From contig QFQY01000015.1 of NCBI GenBank assembly GCA_003248805.1, positions 24,068-88,067 of the forward strand: 64,000 nucleotides of DNA. The letters run 5' to 3'. Origin of the DNA: Chelatococcus sp. (GTDB lineage: Bacteria; Pseudomonadota; Alphaproteobacteria; Rhizobiales; Beijerinckiaceae). Of this stretch, positions 42,340-50,217 are shown in pieces. Both the position numbers and the translations under genes were made by a program. Within the stretch, counting starts at the first letter, position 1, and each line of letters starts with the position of its first letter. The notes under the pieces are model-generated. The model was not told the DNA's origin and did not search any database. It was given only the letters and a program-made list of their open reading frames with translations.

Positions 42340-43096
42340 CGGGTGTCCGGGGGATGGCGGGGCGGGGGGCGTCGAAGGCGGTTCGTTCCAGGAAGGATTG
42401 TCGGTCACGGTCCCACTCCACACGCCACGCATGCCGTGCCAGCCCCCCGCGATGGCGCAGCAATTCCAGACTGAAAGACGGGCATCCCGGCGCATTCGCC
42501 TCCAGCGGCCGCGACGGCAGCGAGGCGACGCGCCAGCGCGTGCGCGCGGCGCTCGGCATCTCGGTGGCGGCCAGGCGCAGGAGCAGCGTCGTCACCCCGC
42601 TTTCCTCCGCCGCCAGCGCCAGCCGCCGGCTCGCTGTCAGGTCGAGACCGCGCGGCTCGCCCCAGGGCTCGATCAGCACCGCCCCCAGGGCCGGGCAGCG
42701 CGCCCCTTCCGCCCCCGCGCGCAGCACCTCCTCGGCCCGGTCCGCGCGCACCAGAAGGAGCCGGGCGGGGTCGATCCCCAGTTCCGCCAGACCGGGGGCA
42801 TGGAGGCGGCCGGTCTCGGCATCGACGAAATCCTGCCGCGCCCAGAGGATCGGCCGGCGCGGCGCCGCCCGGATCGACAGCGCCAGCGCGAAGCCCGTGG
42901 CGGCGGCGACGTCGGCCGTCGCGGCGGCATAGACCTCGTGTAGCGCCGCCCGCGCGAGCCCGCCGCCCAGGGCCCCGTCGATGGCGGCGGCACCGAGACT
43001 CACCGCCCCCTCCGCGGCCGGCGCGGCCCGTCGCGCCGCAACCTCGGCCAGGCTGCGACGAAGCTCCGAAAGCGTTGGCGAGGCGGCGGGTTTCAT
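42245..43096 (-). CDS. imuA: ImuA, RecA-like SOS mutagenesis protein
   Basis: First gene of the imuA-imuB-dnaE2 translesion operon. The 283-residue protein resembles RecA in its core but lacks a complete Walker A. It opens MKPAASPTLSELRRSLAEVAAR, then GAAAIDGALGGGLARAALHEVYA and the strands LWARQDFVDAETGRLHAPGLAELG and LLVRADRAEEVLRAGAEG, followed by GVTTLLLRLAATEMPSAARTRWRVASLPS, a pattern typical of alphaproteobacterial ImuA. A LexA-type box stands 16 bp upstream of the ATG. The last 90 bp overlap imuB in another frame. Confidence 0.92.
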   Translation of the reverse strand: MKPAASPTLSELRRSLAEVAARRAAPAAEGAVSLGAAAIDGALGGGLARAALHEVYAAATADVAAATGFALALSIRAAPRRPILWARQDFVDAETGRLHAPGLAELGIDPARLLLVRADRAEEVLRAGAEGARCPALGAVLIEPWGEPRGLDLTASRRLALAAEESGVTTLLLRLAATEMPSAARTRWRVASLPSRPLEANAPGCPSFSLELLRHRGGLARHAWRVEWDRDRQSFLERTAFDAPRPAIPRTPDAASLSRPVVSVPGDGQAEAARADTGLRRAG

Positions 43097-43106
43097 GGTG
43101 GCGCAG

Positions 43107-43126
43107 ATTATGTTCTCTCTTTGTTC
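43107..43126 (-). promoter_or_regulatory. LexA (SOS) box and -10 of the imuABC promoter
   Basis: On the minus strand GAAC-AAAGAGA-GAAC (43126-43112) is an exact alphaproteobacterial LexA box, GAAC-N7-GAAC. Its last base overlaps a CATAAT -10 (43112-43107), with CTTATA 17 bp before it. LexA binding here would block transcription until DNA damage. Confidence 0.92.
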
Positions 43127-43174
43127 TTTTATAAGACATGCGTTTGCGACGAGTCGAGTCGGGAGTGAGCACCG

Positions 43175-43473
43175 TCATGGATTGTCGGAGCTGGGCCGAT
43201 GCCTCGCGGAGTGGATCACGCGCTCGATCAGCACGCCATCGTCGCTGGCGGCATAGAAGATCAGATACCGTCCCTGCACGGCCATGCGAATACCAGCGCC
43301 GTATTCCTCGCGGAGCGGACAGGAATCCGGATGATGAACCAGGGCCTCGCAGCGCGCGCGAAGCTCCTCCACGAAACTCAGCGCCCGCCGGGGATTGTCA
43401 GCGGCGATGAAGCGCGCGATCCCCTCGATATCGACTTCCGCCAGTGCAGAGAAGCGGCAGGCCCCGGCTTCAC
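43175..43473 (-). pseudogene. parE: parE-like toxin gene, probably frameshifted near its start
   Basis: RelE/ParE-fold toxin. Its natural start is the GTG at 43473-43471, which overlaps the parD stop as GTGA. Reading from there (VKPGPAASLHWRK) does not match the family. One frame over, from about 43455, the sequence is a good ParE: ACRFSALAEVDIEGIARFIA, NPRRALSFVEELRARCEALV, LREEYGAGIRMAVQGRYLIFY and DDGVLIERVIHSARHRP. No start codon exists in that frame after an upstream stop, other than a late GTG at 43372 that would remove the first third. Adding one base in the GGGG run (43465-43462) would restore a 99-residue toxin. It is either an inactivated gene or a sequencing error in a homopolymer. 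Confidence 0.7.
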
Positions 43474-43730
43474 CTGTCGGCCATCAGGGCGGAGAGTTTC
43501 GACTCGAGCGCGGAAAAGACGTCCTCTGCCGACCGGGAAACCTCACCCTGCGCCCGACTTTCAGAAATCGAACGGCGAATATCCTCCACCGACAACAGCC
43601 TCTCGGACTGCTGATCGCGACGGATCAGATCCCGGACATAGTCGCTGACGCTGGCATAGCGACCACTGTCGATGCGCCGTTGAACCCAATCCCGCATCGG
43701 ATCCGGCAGAGAGATGTTCATGGATGCCAC
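43470..43730 (-). CDS. parD: ParD family antitoxin
   Basis: An 86-residue type II antitoxin that would neutralise ParE and repress its own promoter. The ribbon-helix-helix domain is NISLPDPMRDWVQRRIDSGR followed by YASVSDYVRDLIRRDQQ; the C-terminal part SVEDIRRSISESRAQGEVSR is the toxin-binding tail. The start is taken as GTG at 43730 because GGGAGG lies 6 nt upstream; an ATG three codons later is too far from it. The gene overlaps the toxin reading frame by four bases in the classical GTGA arrangement. The pair sits between imuA and an ABC exporter. Confidence 0.88.
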   Translation of the reverse strand: MASMNISLPDPMRDWVQRRIDSGRYASVSDYVRDLIRRDQQSERLLSVEDIRRSISESRAQGEVSRSAEDVFSALESKLSALMADR

Positions 43731-43783
43731 CGCTGTCCTCCCATGACCAGAAATGACAATCTATGTCATTTCCTGCCATCCGA

Positions 43784-45532
43784 CTACTCCGCCGCCGTCC
43801 CCTCGCCGCTCATCCAGAACGGCGCCGTCTGCGCTTCGTGCAGCGCCTGATAGGGGCCTCCGGCCTGCACCAGATCGGCATGGCGTCCCTGTTCGGCGAT
43901 GCCGTCGCGGGTGACCACGACGATCCGGTCGGCATGGCGGATCGTGGCCAGCCGATGGGCGATGACCAGCGTCGTGCGGCCCTCGGCGAGTTCGGTCAGC
44001 GATTGCTGGATCGCCTGTTCCGTCTGCGTGTCGAGGGCGGAGGTCGCCTCGTCGAGGATCAGGATCGGCGGGTTCTTGAGGAAGATCCGGGCGATGGCGA
44101 GACGCTGCTTCTGGCCGCCCGAAAGCTTGACGCCGCGCTCGCCGACGACCGTGTCGAGACCGGCGGGCAGATCGGCGATCATGCCGTCCAGCCGGGCGCG
44201 GCGGGCCGCCTCGACGATCTCCGCCTCCGAGGCATCGAGCCGGCCATAGGCGATGTTCTCGCGGATCGTGCCCGCGAACAGGAAGACGTCCTGCTGGACG
44301 ATGCCGATCTGCCGGCGCAGCGAGGCGAGCGTCAGCTCGCGGATGTCGATGCCGTCGATGGAGATCGCCCCCGCATCGACGTCGTAGAAGCGCGGCAGCA
44401 GCGAGAGCAGCGTCGTCTTGCCGGCGCCAGAGGGCCCGACGAAGGCGACCGTCTCGCCGGCGGATATGGCGAGGTCGACATTCGCGAGGATCGGCCGGTC
44501 CGCGGCGTAGCCGAAACGGACCCGGTCGAAGCGGATATCGCCCCTGAGCGGCGGTGCCTCGACCGCACCGGCCGCGTCGGCGATGTCGGGCTCGGTCGCG
44601 AGCAGTTCGCGATAGCGGCGAAAGCCCGCGATACCCTTCGGATAGGTCTCGATCACGGCCGCGATCTTGTCGAGCGGGCGATAGAATACCGAGACCAGCA
44701 GGAGGAAACCGACGAAGCCGCCGATGCTCAGGCTGCCCTGCGTGACGAACCAGGTCCCGGCCAGCATGACGGCGAGCTGGACCAGCCGCATGCCGAGATA
44801 GTTCAGCGACTGGCTGGCGGCCATGATGCGGTAGGCTTCGAGCTTGGTCGCGCGATAGCGCTGGTTGTCGCCGGCGAAGAGGCGCCGCTCGTGCTCCTCG
44901 TTGGCGAAGGCCTGCACGACGCGGATGCCGCCAATATTCTCCTCCAACCGGGCGTTGAAGGCGCCCACGCGACCATATTGCGCCCGCCAGTTCGCGGTCA
45001 TCCGCCCGCCGTAACGGGCGACGATGAAGCCCGCGAGCGGGACGATCAGCGCCGTCATCAGCGCGAGCTGCACATGCACGGACAGCATCAGCAGGAAGGC
45101 GCCGAGGAAGGTCATCACCGCGATGAAGAGGTCCTCGGGGCCGTGATGGGCGACCTCGCCGATCTCCTCCAGATCCTTGGTGACGCGGGCCACGAGATGG
45201 CCGGTCTTGCGCTCGTCGTAGAAGCGGAAGGAGAGCTTCTGCAGGTGCTCGAAGGCGCGTCTGCGCATCTCCGTCTCGATGTTGATGCCGAGCCGGTGGC
45301 CCCAATAGGTCACGATCGCCATCAGGCCCGTATTGAGCGCGTAGACCAGCAGCAGCAATGCGCCGGAGAGCAGGATGAGCGGCCAGTCGCCGCGCGGCAG
45401 AAGCTGATCGACGAAGGCCTTCATCGCCATCGGAAAGCCGAGCTCGAGCAGCCCCGAGAGCACGGCGCAGCCGAAATCGACCAGGAACAGCGTCCGATGC
45501 GGCCGGTAATAGGCGAAGAATTCTCTCAGCAT
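43784..45532 (-). CDS. ABC exporter, fused permease/ATPase (MsbA/multidrug type)
   Basis: A 582-residue half-transporter expected to work as a homodimer. The start at 45532 (MLREFFAYYRPHRTLF) begins just before the first of six transmembrane segments; earlier codons in the frame are unrelated. The type I exporter membrane domain spans roughly residues 15-310 and contains the coupling-helix region GRVGAFNARLEENIGGIRVVQAF. The nucleotide-binding domain has Walker A FVGPSGAGKTTLLSLL, the Q-loop GIVQQDVFLFAGTIRENIAYG, signature VKLSGGQKQRLAIARI and Walker B PPILILDEATSALDTQTE, all intact. Lipid A, other lipids or drugs are all possible substrates. It is not obviously linked to neighbours. Confidence 0.94.
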   Translation of the reverse strand: MLREFFAYYRPHRTLFLVDFGCAVLSGLLELGFPMAMKAFVDQLLPRGDWPLILLSGALLLLVYALNTGLMAIVTYWGHRLGINIETEMRRRAFEHLQKLSFRFYDERKTGHLVARVTKDLEEIGEVAHHGPEDLFIAVMTFLGAFLLMLSVHVQLALMTALIVPLAGFIVARYGGRMTANWRAQYGRVGAFNARLEENIGGIRVVQAFANEEHERRLFAGDNQRYRATKLEAYRIMAASQSLNYLGMRLVQLAVMLAGTWFVTQGSLSIGGFVGFLLLVSVFYRPLDKIAAVIETYPKGIAGFRRYRELLATEPDIADAAGAVEAPPLRGDIRFDRVRFGYAADRPILANVDLAISAGETVAFVGPSGAGKTTLLSLLPRFYDVDAGAISIDGIDIRELTLASLRRQIGIVQQDVFLFAGTIRENIAYGRLDASEAEIVEAARRARLDGMIADLPAGLDTVVGERGVKLSGGQKQRLAIARIFLKNPPILILDEATSALDTQTEQAIQQSLTELAEGRTTLVIAHRLATIRHADRIVVVTRDGIAEQGRHADLVQAGGPYQALHEAQTAPFWMSGEGTAAE

Positions 45533-45661
45533 GCGCCGCTCATAGCAGCTTCGCGCACAAAAGTGAGGCGCAGCGCCTGCAGGGCTGGATTTCCTGCGTC
45601 GAGGTGATAGCCAAAGGCGACGACGCGTCCCGCCCTTCCGACGACGCATGACGAGGCTCCC

Positions 45662-46990
45662 ATGAAGACCCTGCCCACCGTATCCTGGCCGCCATCGCTC
45701 TGGGCCGCGACCGCGCAGCCGGGGCCGGAGCTGGTGGCGCTGGAGGGAGACGTCACCGCCGATGTCGTGGTGATCGGGGCCGGATTCACGGGCCTGTCGA
45801 CCGCCATCCATCTGCGCGAGGCCGGGGTCGGCGTCGTCGTGCTCGAAGCGGCCGCGCCCGGCTGGGGCGCGTCGGGCCGCAACAACGGCCAGGTGATCCC
45901 GACGCTTGCCGGCCACGACCCTTCCGCCATGACCGCCAAACACGGCGAGGCGGGCGAGCGCTTCAACCGCATGCTGAGCGATAGCGCCAGCTATCTCTTC
46001 GACCTCATCCGCAAACATGGCATCGCGGCGGAGGCGGAACAGGCCGGCTGGGTCCAGCCCGTGCATTCGCCGGGCCGCTTCAAGCTCGCCGAGAAACGCG
46101 TGCGCGAATGGTCGGCGATCGGCGCCCCCGTCGAACTGCTCGACCGCGCGGCGGCGACCGCGATGCTGGGCTCGGATGCATGGTTCGGCGGGTTCTGGAA
46201 CCGGACCGGCGGGCATATCAACCCGCTGGCGCTGACGCGCGGCCTCGCCCAAGTCGCGCTGAAGCTCGGCGCGGTGATCCACGACCGTTCACCGGCCGTC
46301 TCGATGAGCCATGCCAATGGCCGCTGGACCGTGAGGACGGCACAGGGCTCGGTGGAGGCGCGCGGCCTCATCCTGGCGACGAACGCCTATACGGACGAGT
46401 TCGAAGCCGGTCTCGCGCCGCAGATCGCATCGGAGGTCATTCCGGTGCTCAGCTGGCAGATGGCGACGAAGCCGGTCGGAGAGAACGTCGCGAAGACCGT
46501 GATTCCGGGCCGGCAGTCGATGTCGGACACGCATCGCGAGCTCTATTTCGCGCGCTGGGACGCGCGCAACCGCCTCATCACCGGCGGCGCCGCGATCCAT
46601 CCCGGGCCCGGCGGCGCCCATCTGCGGCCGATGATCGCCGAGCGCCTCGCGAAGCTCTGGCCGCAGCTCGGCGACGTCGAATTCGACTATGTCTGGTCGG
46701 GCTATGTCGGCATGACGCCGGACCATCTGACCAGGCCGCAGGTGCCGGGCTATCCGCGCTTCCACAGGCTGGGCCCCGCCGGCTTCGGCTGGGTCGGCTG
46801 CAACGGCCGGGCGGTGGCGCTCTCGGTCTCGATCGGCCGCGAGCTCGCGCGCGCCGTGCAGGGCGCTCCGGAGGCCGAACTACCCCTGCCCTTCTCCGAG
46901 CCGAAGCCGCAGCCCTTCCGCGACATCGTGCGCCGGATCGCGCCGCTCGCCCTGCCGCTCTACCGCCGGCTGGACGCGGCCGAGATCTGA
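45662..46990 (+). CDS. FAD-dependent oxidoreductase, DadA/PuuB-like
   Basis: A 442-residue flavoprotein of the D-amino acid dehydrogenase / amine oxidase (DAO) family. The FAD-binding loop is ADVVVIGAGFTGLSTAIHL with the acidic strand end VVVLEAAAPGWGASGRNNGQVIP, in which the GASGRNNGQ motif is shared with gamma-glutamylputrescine oxidase and related enzymes. Later motifs are GGHINPLALTRGLAQVAL, AQGSVEARGLILATNAYTDE and VWSGYVGMTPDHLTRPQV, with the C-terminal FAD region GFGWVGCNGRAVALSVSIG. The likely reaction is oxidative deamination of an amine or amino acid. No adjacent gene defines the substrate, and PuuB itself is only one possibility. The mod operon begins 88 bp downstream on the same strand with its own operator. 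Confidence 0.88.
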   Translation: MKTLPTVSWPPSLWAATAQPGPELVALEGDVTADVVVIGAGFTGLSTAIHLREAGVGVVVLEAAAPGWGASGRNNGQVIPTLAGHDPSAMTAKHGEAGERFNRMLSDSASYLFDLIRKHGIAAEAEQAGWVQPVHSPGRFKLAEKRVREWSAIGAPVELLDRAAATAMLGSDAWFGGFWNRTGGHINPLALTRGLAQVALKLGAVIHDRSPAVSMSHANGRWTVRTAQGSVEARGLILATNAYTDEFEAGLAPQIASEVIPVLSWQMATKPVGENVAKTVIPGRQSMSDTHRELYFARWDARNRLITGGAAIHPGPGGAHLRPMIAERLAKLWPQLGDVEFDYVWSGYVGMTPDHLTRPQVPGYPRFHRLGPAGFGWVGCNGRAVALSVSIGRELARAVQGAPEAELPLPFSEPKPQPFRDIVRRIAPLALPLYRRLDAAEI

Positions 46991-47008
46991 TCGCGCCCGA
47001 GGACCGGC

Positions 47009-47061
47009 TTGACACCGGCGCCGCTTGCCGGCCACATCGCTATATCCCAGCGAATACAGCG
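47009..47061 (+). promoter_or_regulatory. ModE-type operator upstream of modABC
   Basis: CGCTATAT-N8-ATACAGCG (47038-47061) is an inverted repeat with one mismatch, and its 8+8+8 layout equals the ModE operator of E. coli modA as I remember it. A TTGACA at 47009-47014 is the best -35 candidate. Molybdate-bound ModE would repress the transporter genes here. Confidence 0.75.
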
Positions 47062-47078
47062 AATGTTGTGAGGGCATC

Positions 47079-47912
47079 ATGATCGGCAGGCGTTTCCTGT
47101 GCCTGGGCATGGCGGCAGCCATGGGGCTCGGCATGGCGACGGGCACGGCCCGGGCACAGGGCCAGGCGCAGGGCCAAGCGCAGGGCAATGAGCTCGTCGT
47201 CTTCGCCGCCGCCAGCATGAAAAACGCGCTCGACGAGGCCGCCGCAGGCTGGGCGAAGGAAACGGGAAAGCCGGCTCCGAAAATCTCCTACGCCGCCAGC
47301 AGCGTGCTGGCGAAGCAGCTCGAGCAGGGCGCGCCGGCCGATCTCTTCCTCTCGGCGGATCTGGAGTGGATGCGCTATGTCGAGGAGCGGGGGCTGGTGC
47401 GGCCCGACACGGTCTCGACGCTGCTGGTGAATCGCATCGTCCTGATCGCACCCGCCGATTCGCCGCTGCGGCTCGCGCTGCAGCCCGGGGTCGATCTCGC
47501 ATCGGCGCTCGGCGATGGCCGGCTCGCTATGGGACAGGTGGACAGCGTGCCCGCCGGAAAATACGGCAAGGCCGCTCTTGAAAAGCTCGGCGTCTGGGAG
47601 ACGGTCAAGGACAAGCTCGCCCAGGCCGAGAATGTCCGTGCGGCGCTGCTGCTCGTCTCGCGCGGCGAGGCTCCCCTCGGCATCGTCTACAAGACGGACG
47701 CCGCCGCCGACCCCAAGGTGAGGATCGTCGCGACCTTCCCCGAAGAGACGCATCCGCCGATCGTCTATCCAGTCGCCTTGACGAAGGAGGCGCGCCTGCC
47801 CGCAGCCTCGGCATTTCTGACCTATCTCCAGGGTCTCAAAGCGCGTCGGGCCTTCGAAAAACAGGGGTTCACGCGGCTCTACAAGCCTGCCGGAGGAAGC
47901 GGGCGGCCGTGA
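47079..47912 (+). CDS. modA: Molybdate ABC transporter substrate-binding protein
   Basis: Periplasmic molybdate/tungstate-binding protein, 277 residues. The start at 47079 follows GAGGG; an earlier frame start is unlikely. A signal peptide is present (MIGRRFLCLGMAAAMGLGMA, cleavage near ARAQG), followed by a short tandem GQAQGQAQGQ linker. The mature protein opens NELVVFAAASMKNALDEAA, the ModA signature, with the oxyanion-binding segments ISYAASSVLAKQLEQGAPADLFLSAD and GDGRLAMGQVDSVPAGKYGK. The C-terminal part has YPVALTKEARLPAASAF and ends in FTRLYKPAGG. It is the first gene of modABC and its stop overlaps the modB start. Confidence 0.95.
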   Translation: MIGRRFLCLGMAAAMGLGMATGTARAQGQAQGQAQGNELVVFAAASMKNALDEAAAGWAKETGKPAPKISYAASSVLAKQLEQGAPADLFLSADLEWMRYVEERGLVRPDTVSTLLVNRIVLIAPADSPLRLALQPGVDLASALGDGRLAMGQVDSVPAGKYGKAALEKLGVWETVKDKLAQAENVRAALLLVSRGEAPLGIVYKTDAAADPKVRIVATFPEETHPPIVYPVALTKEARLPAASAFLTYLQGLKARRAFEKQGFTRLYKPAGGSGRP

Positions 47913-48607
47913 GCGGCTGGCTTTCTCCCGAGGAATGGACGGCGGTTCGCCTGAGCCTTCTCGTCGCGACCACGGCGACGCTCGCCAGCCTGCCCTTCGG
48001 TCTCGCGGCCGGCCTGCTGCTGGCGCGCGGCCGCTTCTGGGGCAAGTCGCTCCTCGACGCCGTCATCCACCTGCCGCTGATCCTGCCGCCGGTGGTGACG
48101 GGCTATCTGCTGCTGATCGGCTTCGGCCGGCGCGGCCCCATCGGTCAGTTCCTCTACGAGTGGTTCGGGATCGTGCTGTCCTTCCGCTGGACGGGCGCCG
48201 CCCTCGCCTGCGCGGTGATGGGCTTTCCGCTGATGGTGCGCGCCATCCGCCTCTCGATCGAGGCCGTGGACCGCAGGCTGGAGGATGCCGCCGGCACGCT
48301 CGGCGCCAATCCCGCCTGGGTCTTCGCGGTGGTGACGCTGCCGCTCTGCCTGCCCGGGATCATCGCGGGCATGATCCTGTGCTTCGCCAAGGCGATGGGC
48401 GAGTTCGGCGCGACCATCACCTTCGTCTCCAACATCCCCGGCGAGACGCAGACCCTGCCCTCCGCCATCTACACCTTCACGCAGGTCCCGGGCGGCGAAT
48501 CCGGGGCGCTGCGGCTGACGCTGGTGTCGATCGCGATCTCGGTCACGGCCCTCTTCCTCTCGGAACTGATGGCGCGCCTGATCGGACGCAGGACGGCGCT
48601 GGCATGA
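47909..48607 (+). CDS. modB: Molybdate ABC transporter permease
   Basis: Inner-membrane permease of 232 residues with five to six transmembrane helices. It begins with GTG at 47909 inside the modA stop (GTGA overlap). The first helix is SLLVATTATLASLPFGLAAG; the conserved coupling segment is LEDAAGTLGANPAWVFAVVTLPLCLPGI, matching the EAA loop of ModB permeases with the E-A-A-x(3)-G pattern slightly varied. The C-terminus has VSIAISVTALFLSELMAR. The modC ATG overlaps its stop. Confidence 0.95.
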   Translation: MSGWLSPEEWTAVRLSLLVATTATLASLPFGLAAGLLLARGRFWGKSLLDAVIHLPLILPPVVTGYLLLIGFGRRGPIGQFLYEWFGIVLSFRWTGAALACAVMGFPLMVRAIRLSIEAVDRRLEDAAGTLGANPAWVFAVVTLPLCLPGIIAGMILCFAKAMGEFGATITFVSNIPGETQTLPSAIYTFTQVPGGESGALRLTLVSIAISVTALFLSELMARLIGRRTALA

Positions 48608-49707
48608 GCCCGGTCATCGAGGTCTCGATCCGGCATCGCCAGGGCGACTTCCGGCTCGATGCGAGCTTCACCTCCGACGGGCGTCTGACCGCGCTGTTCG
48701 GCCGCTCCGGCTCGGGCAAGACCTCGCTGGTCAACATGATCGCGGGGCTCGTGAGGCCGGATGCGGGCCGCATCGCCGTGGACGGCCGCGCGCTGGTCGA
48801 CACGCAGAAGCGGATCTTCCTGCCCAAGCACCGGCGCCGGCTCGGCTACGTCTTCCAGGAGGCGCGGCTCTTTCCGCATCTCACTGTCCGCCAGAACCTG
48901 CTCTTCGGCCGGTGGTTCGCCCCCCGCGCCGAACGGGCGAGCGATTTTGACGCGGTGATCGACCTGCTCGGCATCGGCCACCTGCTCGGCCGCAGGCCGG
49001 GGGGACTCTCGGGCGGCGAGAAGCAACGGGTCGCGATCGGCCGTGCGTTGCTCGCCAGCCCGCGCCTGCTGCTGATGGACGAGCCGCTGGCCGCGCTCGA
49101 CGAGGCGCGCAAGGCGGAGATCCTGCCCTATATCGAGAGGCTGCGGGACGAAGGCTCGGTGCCCATCGTCTACGTCTCCCACTCGGTGGCGGAGGTGGCG
49201 CGGCTGGCGACGACCGTCGTGCTCGTCGAGAACGGCCGCGTCGGCGCCTGCGGGCCGGCGGCCGAGATCCTCTCCCGGCTCGATGGCGCGACGGGTTCGG
49301 ACGGGCCGGAGCCGGGCTCGCTGATCGAGGCGGAGGTCGCCGCGTTCGACGCCGCGTTCGGCCTGACCCGGCTGATGTCGCGCGCCGGCCCGTTCTTCGT
49401 GGCACGCGGCGGGCTCGCGCCCGGCCGGCGTGTCCGATTGCGGATTCCAGCGAGCGACGTGCTGCTCAGCCTCGCGCCGCTGACGGGGATCAGCGCGCTC
49501 AACGTGCTGGCCGGCACGATCGTCGAGATCGCAGGCGCCAGCGGCGCGAGAGCCGACGCCGCGACGGGCCTGGTGCATGTCCGCGTCGACTGCGGCGGCG
49601 AGATCGTGACGGCGCGGATCACCGCGAAATCGGCGGAGCTGCTGGCGCTCGCCATCGGCCGCCCGATCCATGCGATCATCAAGAGCGTCTCCGTCGAAAC
49701 GCCGTGA
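48604..49707 (+). CDS. modC: Molybdate ABC transporter ATP-binding protein
   Basis: ATPase of the molybdate importer, 367 residues. It starts at 48604 within the modB stop (ATGA). The ABC domain occupies residues 1 to about 235: Walker A LFGRSGSGKTSLVNMI, the Q-loop LGYVFQEARLFPHLTVRQNL, the signature GGLSGGEKQRVAIGRALL and Walker B LLLMDEPLAALDEARKAE, with the switch histidine in VYVSHSVAEVARL. The last 70-80 residues form the TOBE/MOP-like molybdate-binding domain, starting SALNVLAGTIVEIAG, found in ModC. Domain order and length are normal. Confidence 0.95.
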   Translation: MSPVIEVSIRHRQGDFRLDASFTSDGRLTALFGRSGSGKTSLVNMIAGLVRPDAGRIAVDGRALVDTQKRIFLPKHRRRLGYVFQEARLFPHLTVRQNLLFGRWFAPRAERASDFDAVIDLLGIGHLLGRRPGGLSGGEKQRVAIGRALLASPRLLLMDEPLAALDEARKAEILPYIERLRDEGSVPIVYVSHSVAEVARLATTVVLVENGRVGACGPAAEILSRLDGATGSDGPEPGSLIEAEVAAFDAAFGLTRLMSRAGPFFVARGGLAPGRRVRLRIPASDVLLSLAPLTGISALNVLAGTIVEIAGASGARADAATGLVHVRVDCGGEIVTARITAKSAELLALAIGRPIHAIIKSVSVETP

Positions 49708-49776
49708 CGGGGCGCCCCGATGCATGGCCGGAGAATCCGACTATCATCGCCTCATCATCGCTCCCGGAATGCCGCC

Positions 49777-50163
49777 ATGCCTGCCCCCTCTTCCATCAAG
49801 CTCACGCTGCGGCTCGATTTTCCCGGCGGGCGGCTCGGCCCGGGCAAGATCGACCTGCTGGAGGCCATCGACCGGACGGGCTCGATCTCGGGTGGCGGCC
49901 GGGCGATGAAGATGTCGTATCGCCGCGCCTGGATGCTTGTCGACGAGCTCAACCGCATGTTCGGCCGCGCCGCGGTCGAGGCGCAGCCCGGCGGCGCGCA
50001 TGGTGGCGGCGCCAGGCTCACCGAGCTCGGCCAGGACATCGTCCGGCACTACAGGGCGATCGAGGCCGGCACGATCGCCGCTGGCTCCGGCTCGATCGAG
50101 GCGCTGTGCGCCATGATGCCGACGCAGGGCGAGCCGGACGAGACGACATCGCCACGGCCTTGA
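49777..50163 (+). CDS. ModE-like regulator, DNA-binding domain only
   Basis: A 128-residue winged-helix protein matching the N-terminal DNA-binding domain of ModE: LTLRLDFPGGRLGPGKIDLLEAIDRTGSISGGGRAMKMSYRRAWMLVDELNRMF in three recognisable blocks and GARLTELGQDIVRHYRAIE. Full-length ModE (about 260 residues) carries a pair of molybdate-binding TOBE domains after this part; here the frame stops after a short tail. It lies 69 bp after modC. Such short ModE forms occur in alphaproteobacteria and may sense molybdate through another route or act as constitutive DNA binders. The start at 49777 is chosen over upstream codons because the family begins there. Its last bases overlap the copper promoter. 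Confidence 0.85.
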   Translation: MPAPSSIKLTLRLDFPGGRLGPGKIDLLEAIDRTGSISGGGRAMKMSYRRAWMLVDELNRMFGRAAVEAQPGGAHGGGARLTELGQDIVRHYRAIEAGTIAAGSGSIEALCAMMPTQGEPDETTSPRP

Positions 50164-50190
50164 CCTTCCCATGATGGGAAGGACCATATC
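50160..50190 (+). promoter_or_regulatory. CueR-type promoter of the copper operon
   Basis: TTGACC (50160-50165) and CATATC (50185-50190) are separated by 19 bp, the long spacer characteristic of MerR-family promoters. Between them lies the perfect dyad CCTTCCCATGATGGGAAGG (50164-50182), fitting the CueR consensus ACCTTCC-N7-GGAAGGT apart from the last base. CueR with Cu(I) would activate copA-cueR. Confidence 0.88.
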
Positions 50191-50217
50191 CATGCCGTCA
50201 ACGGAACGGAGGCGGCG

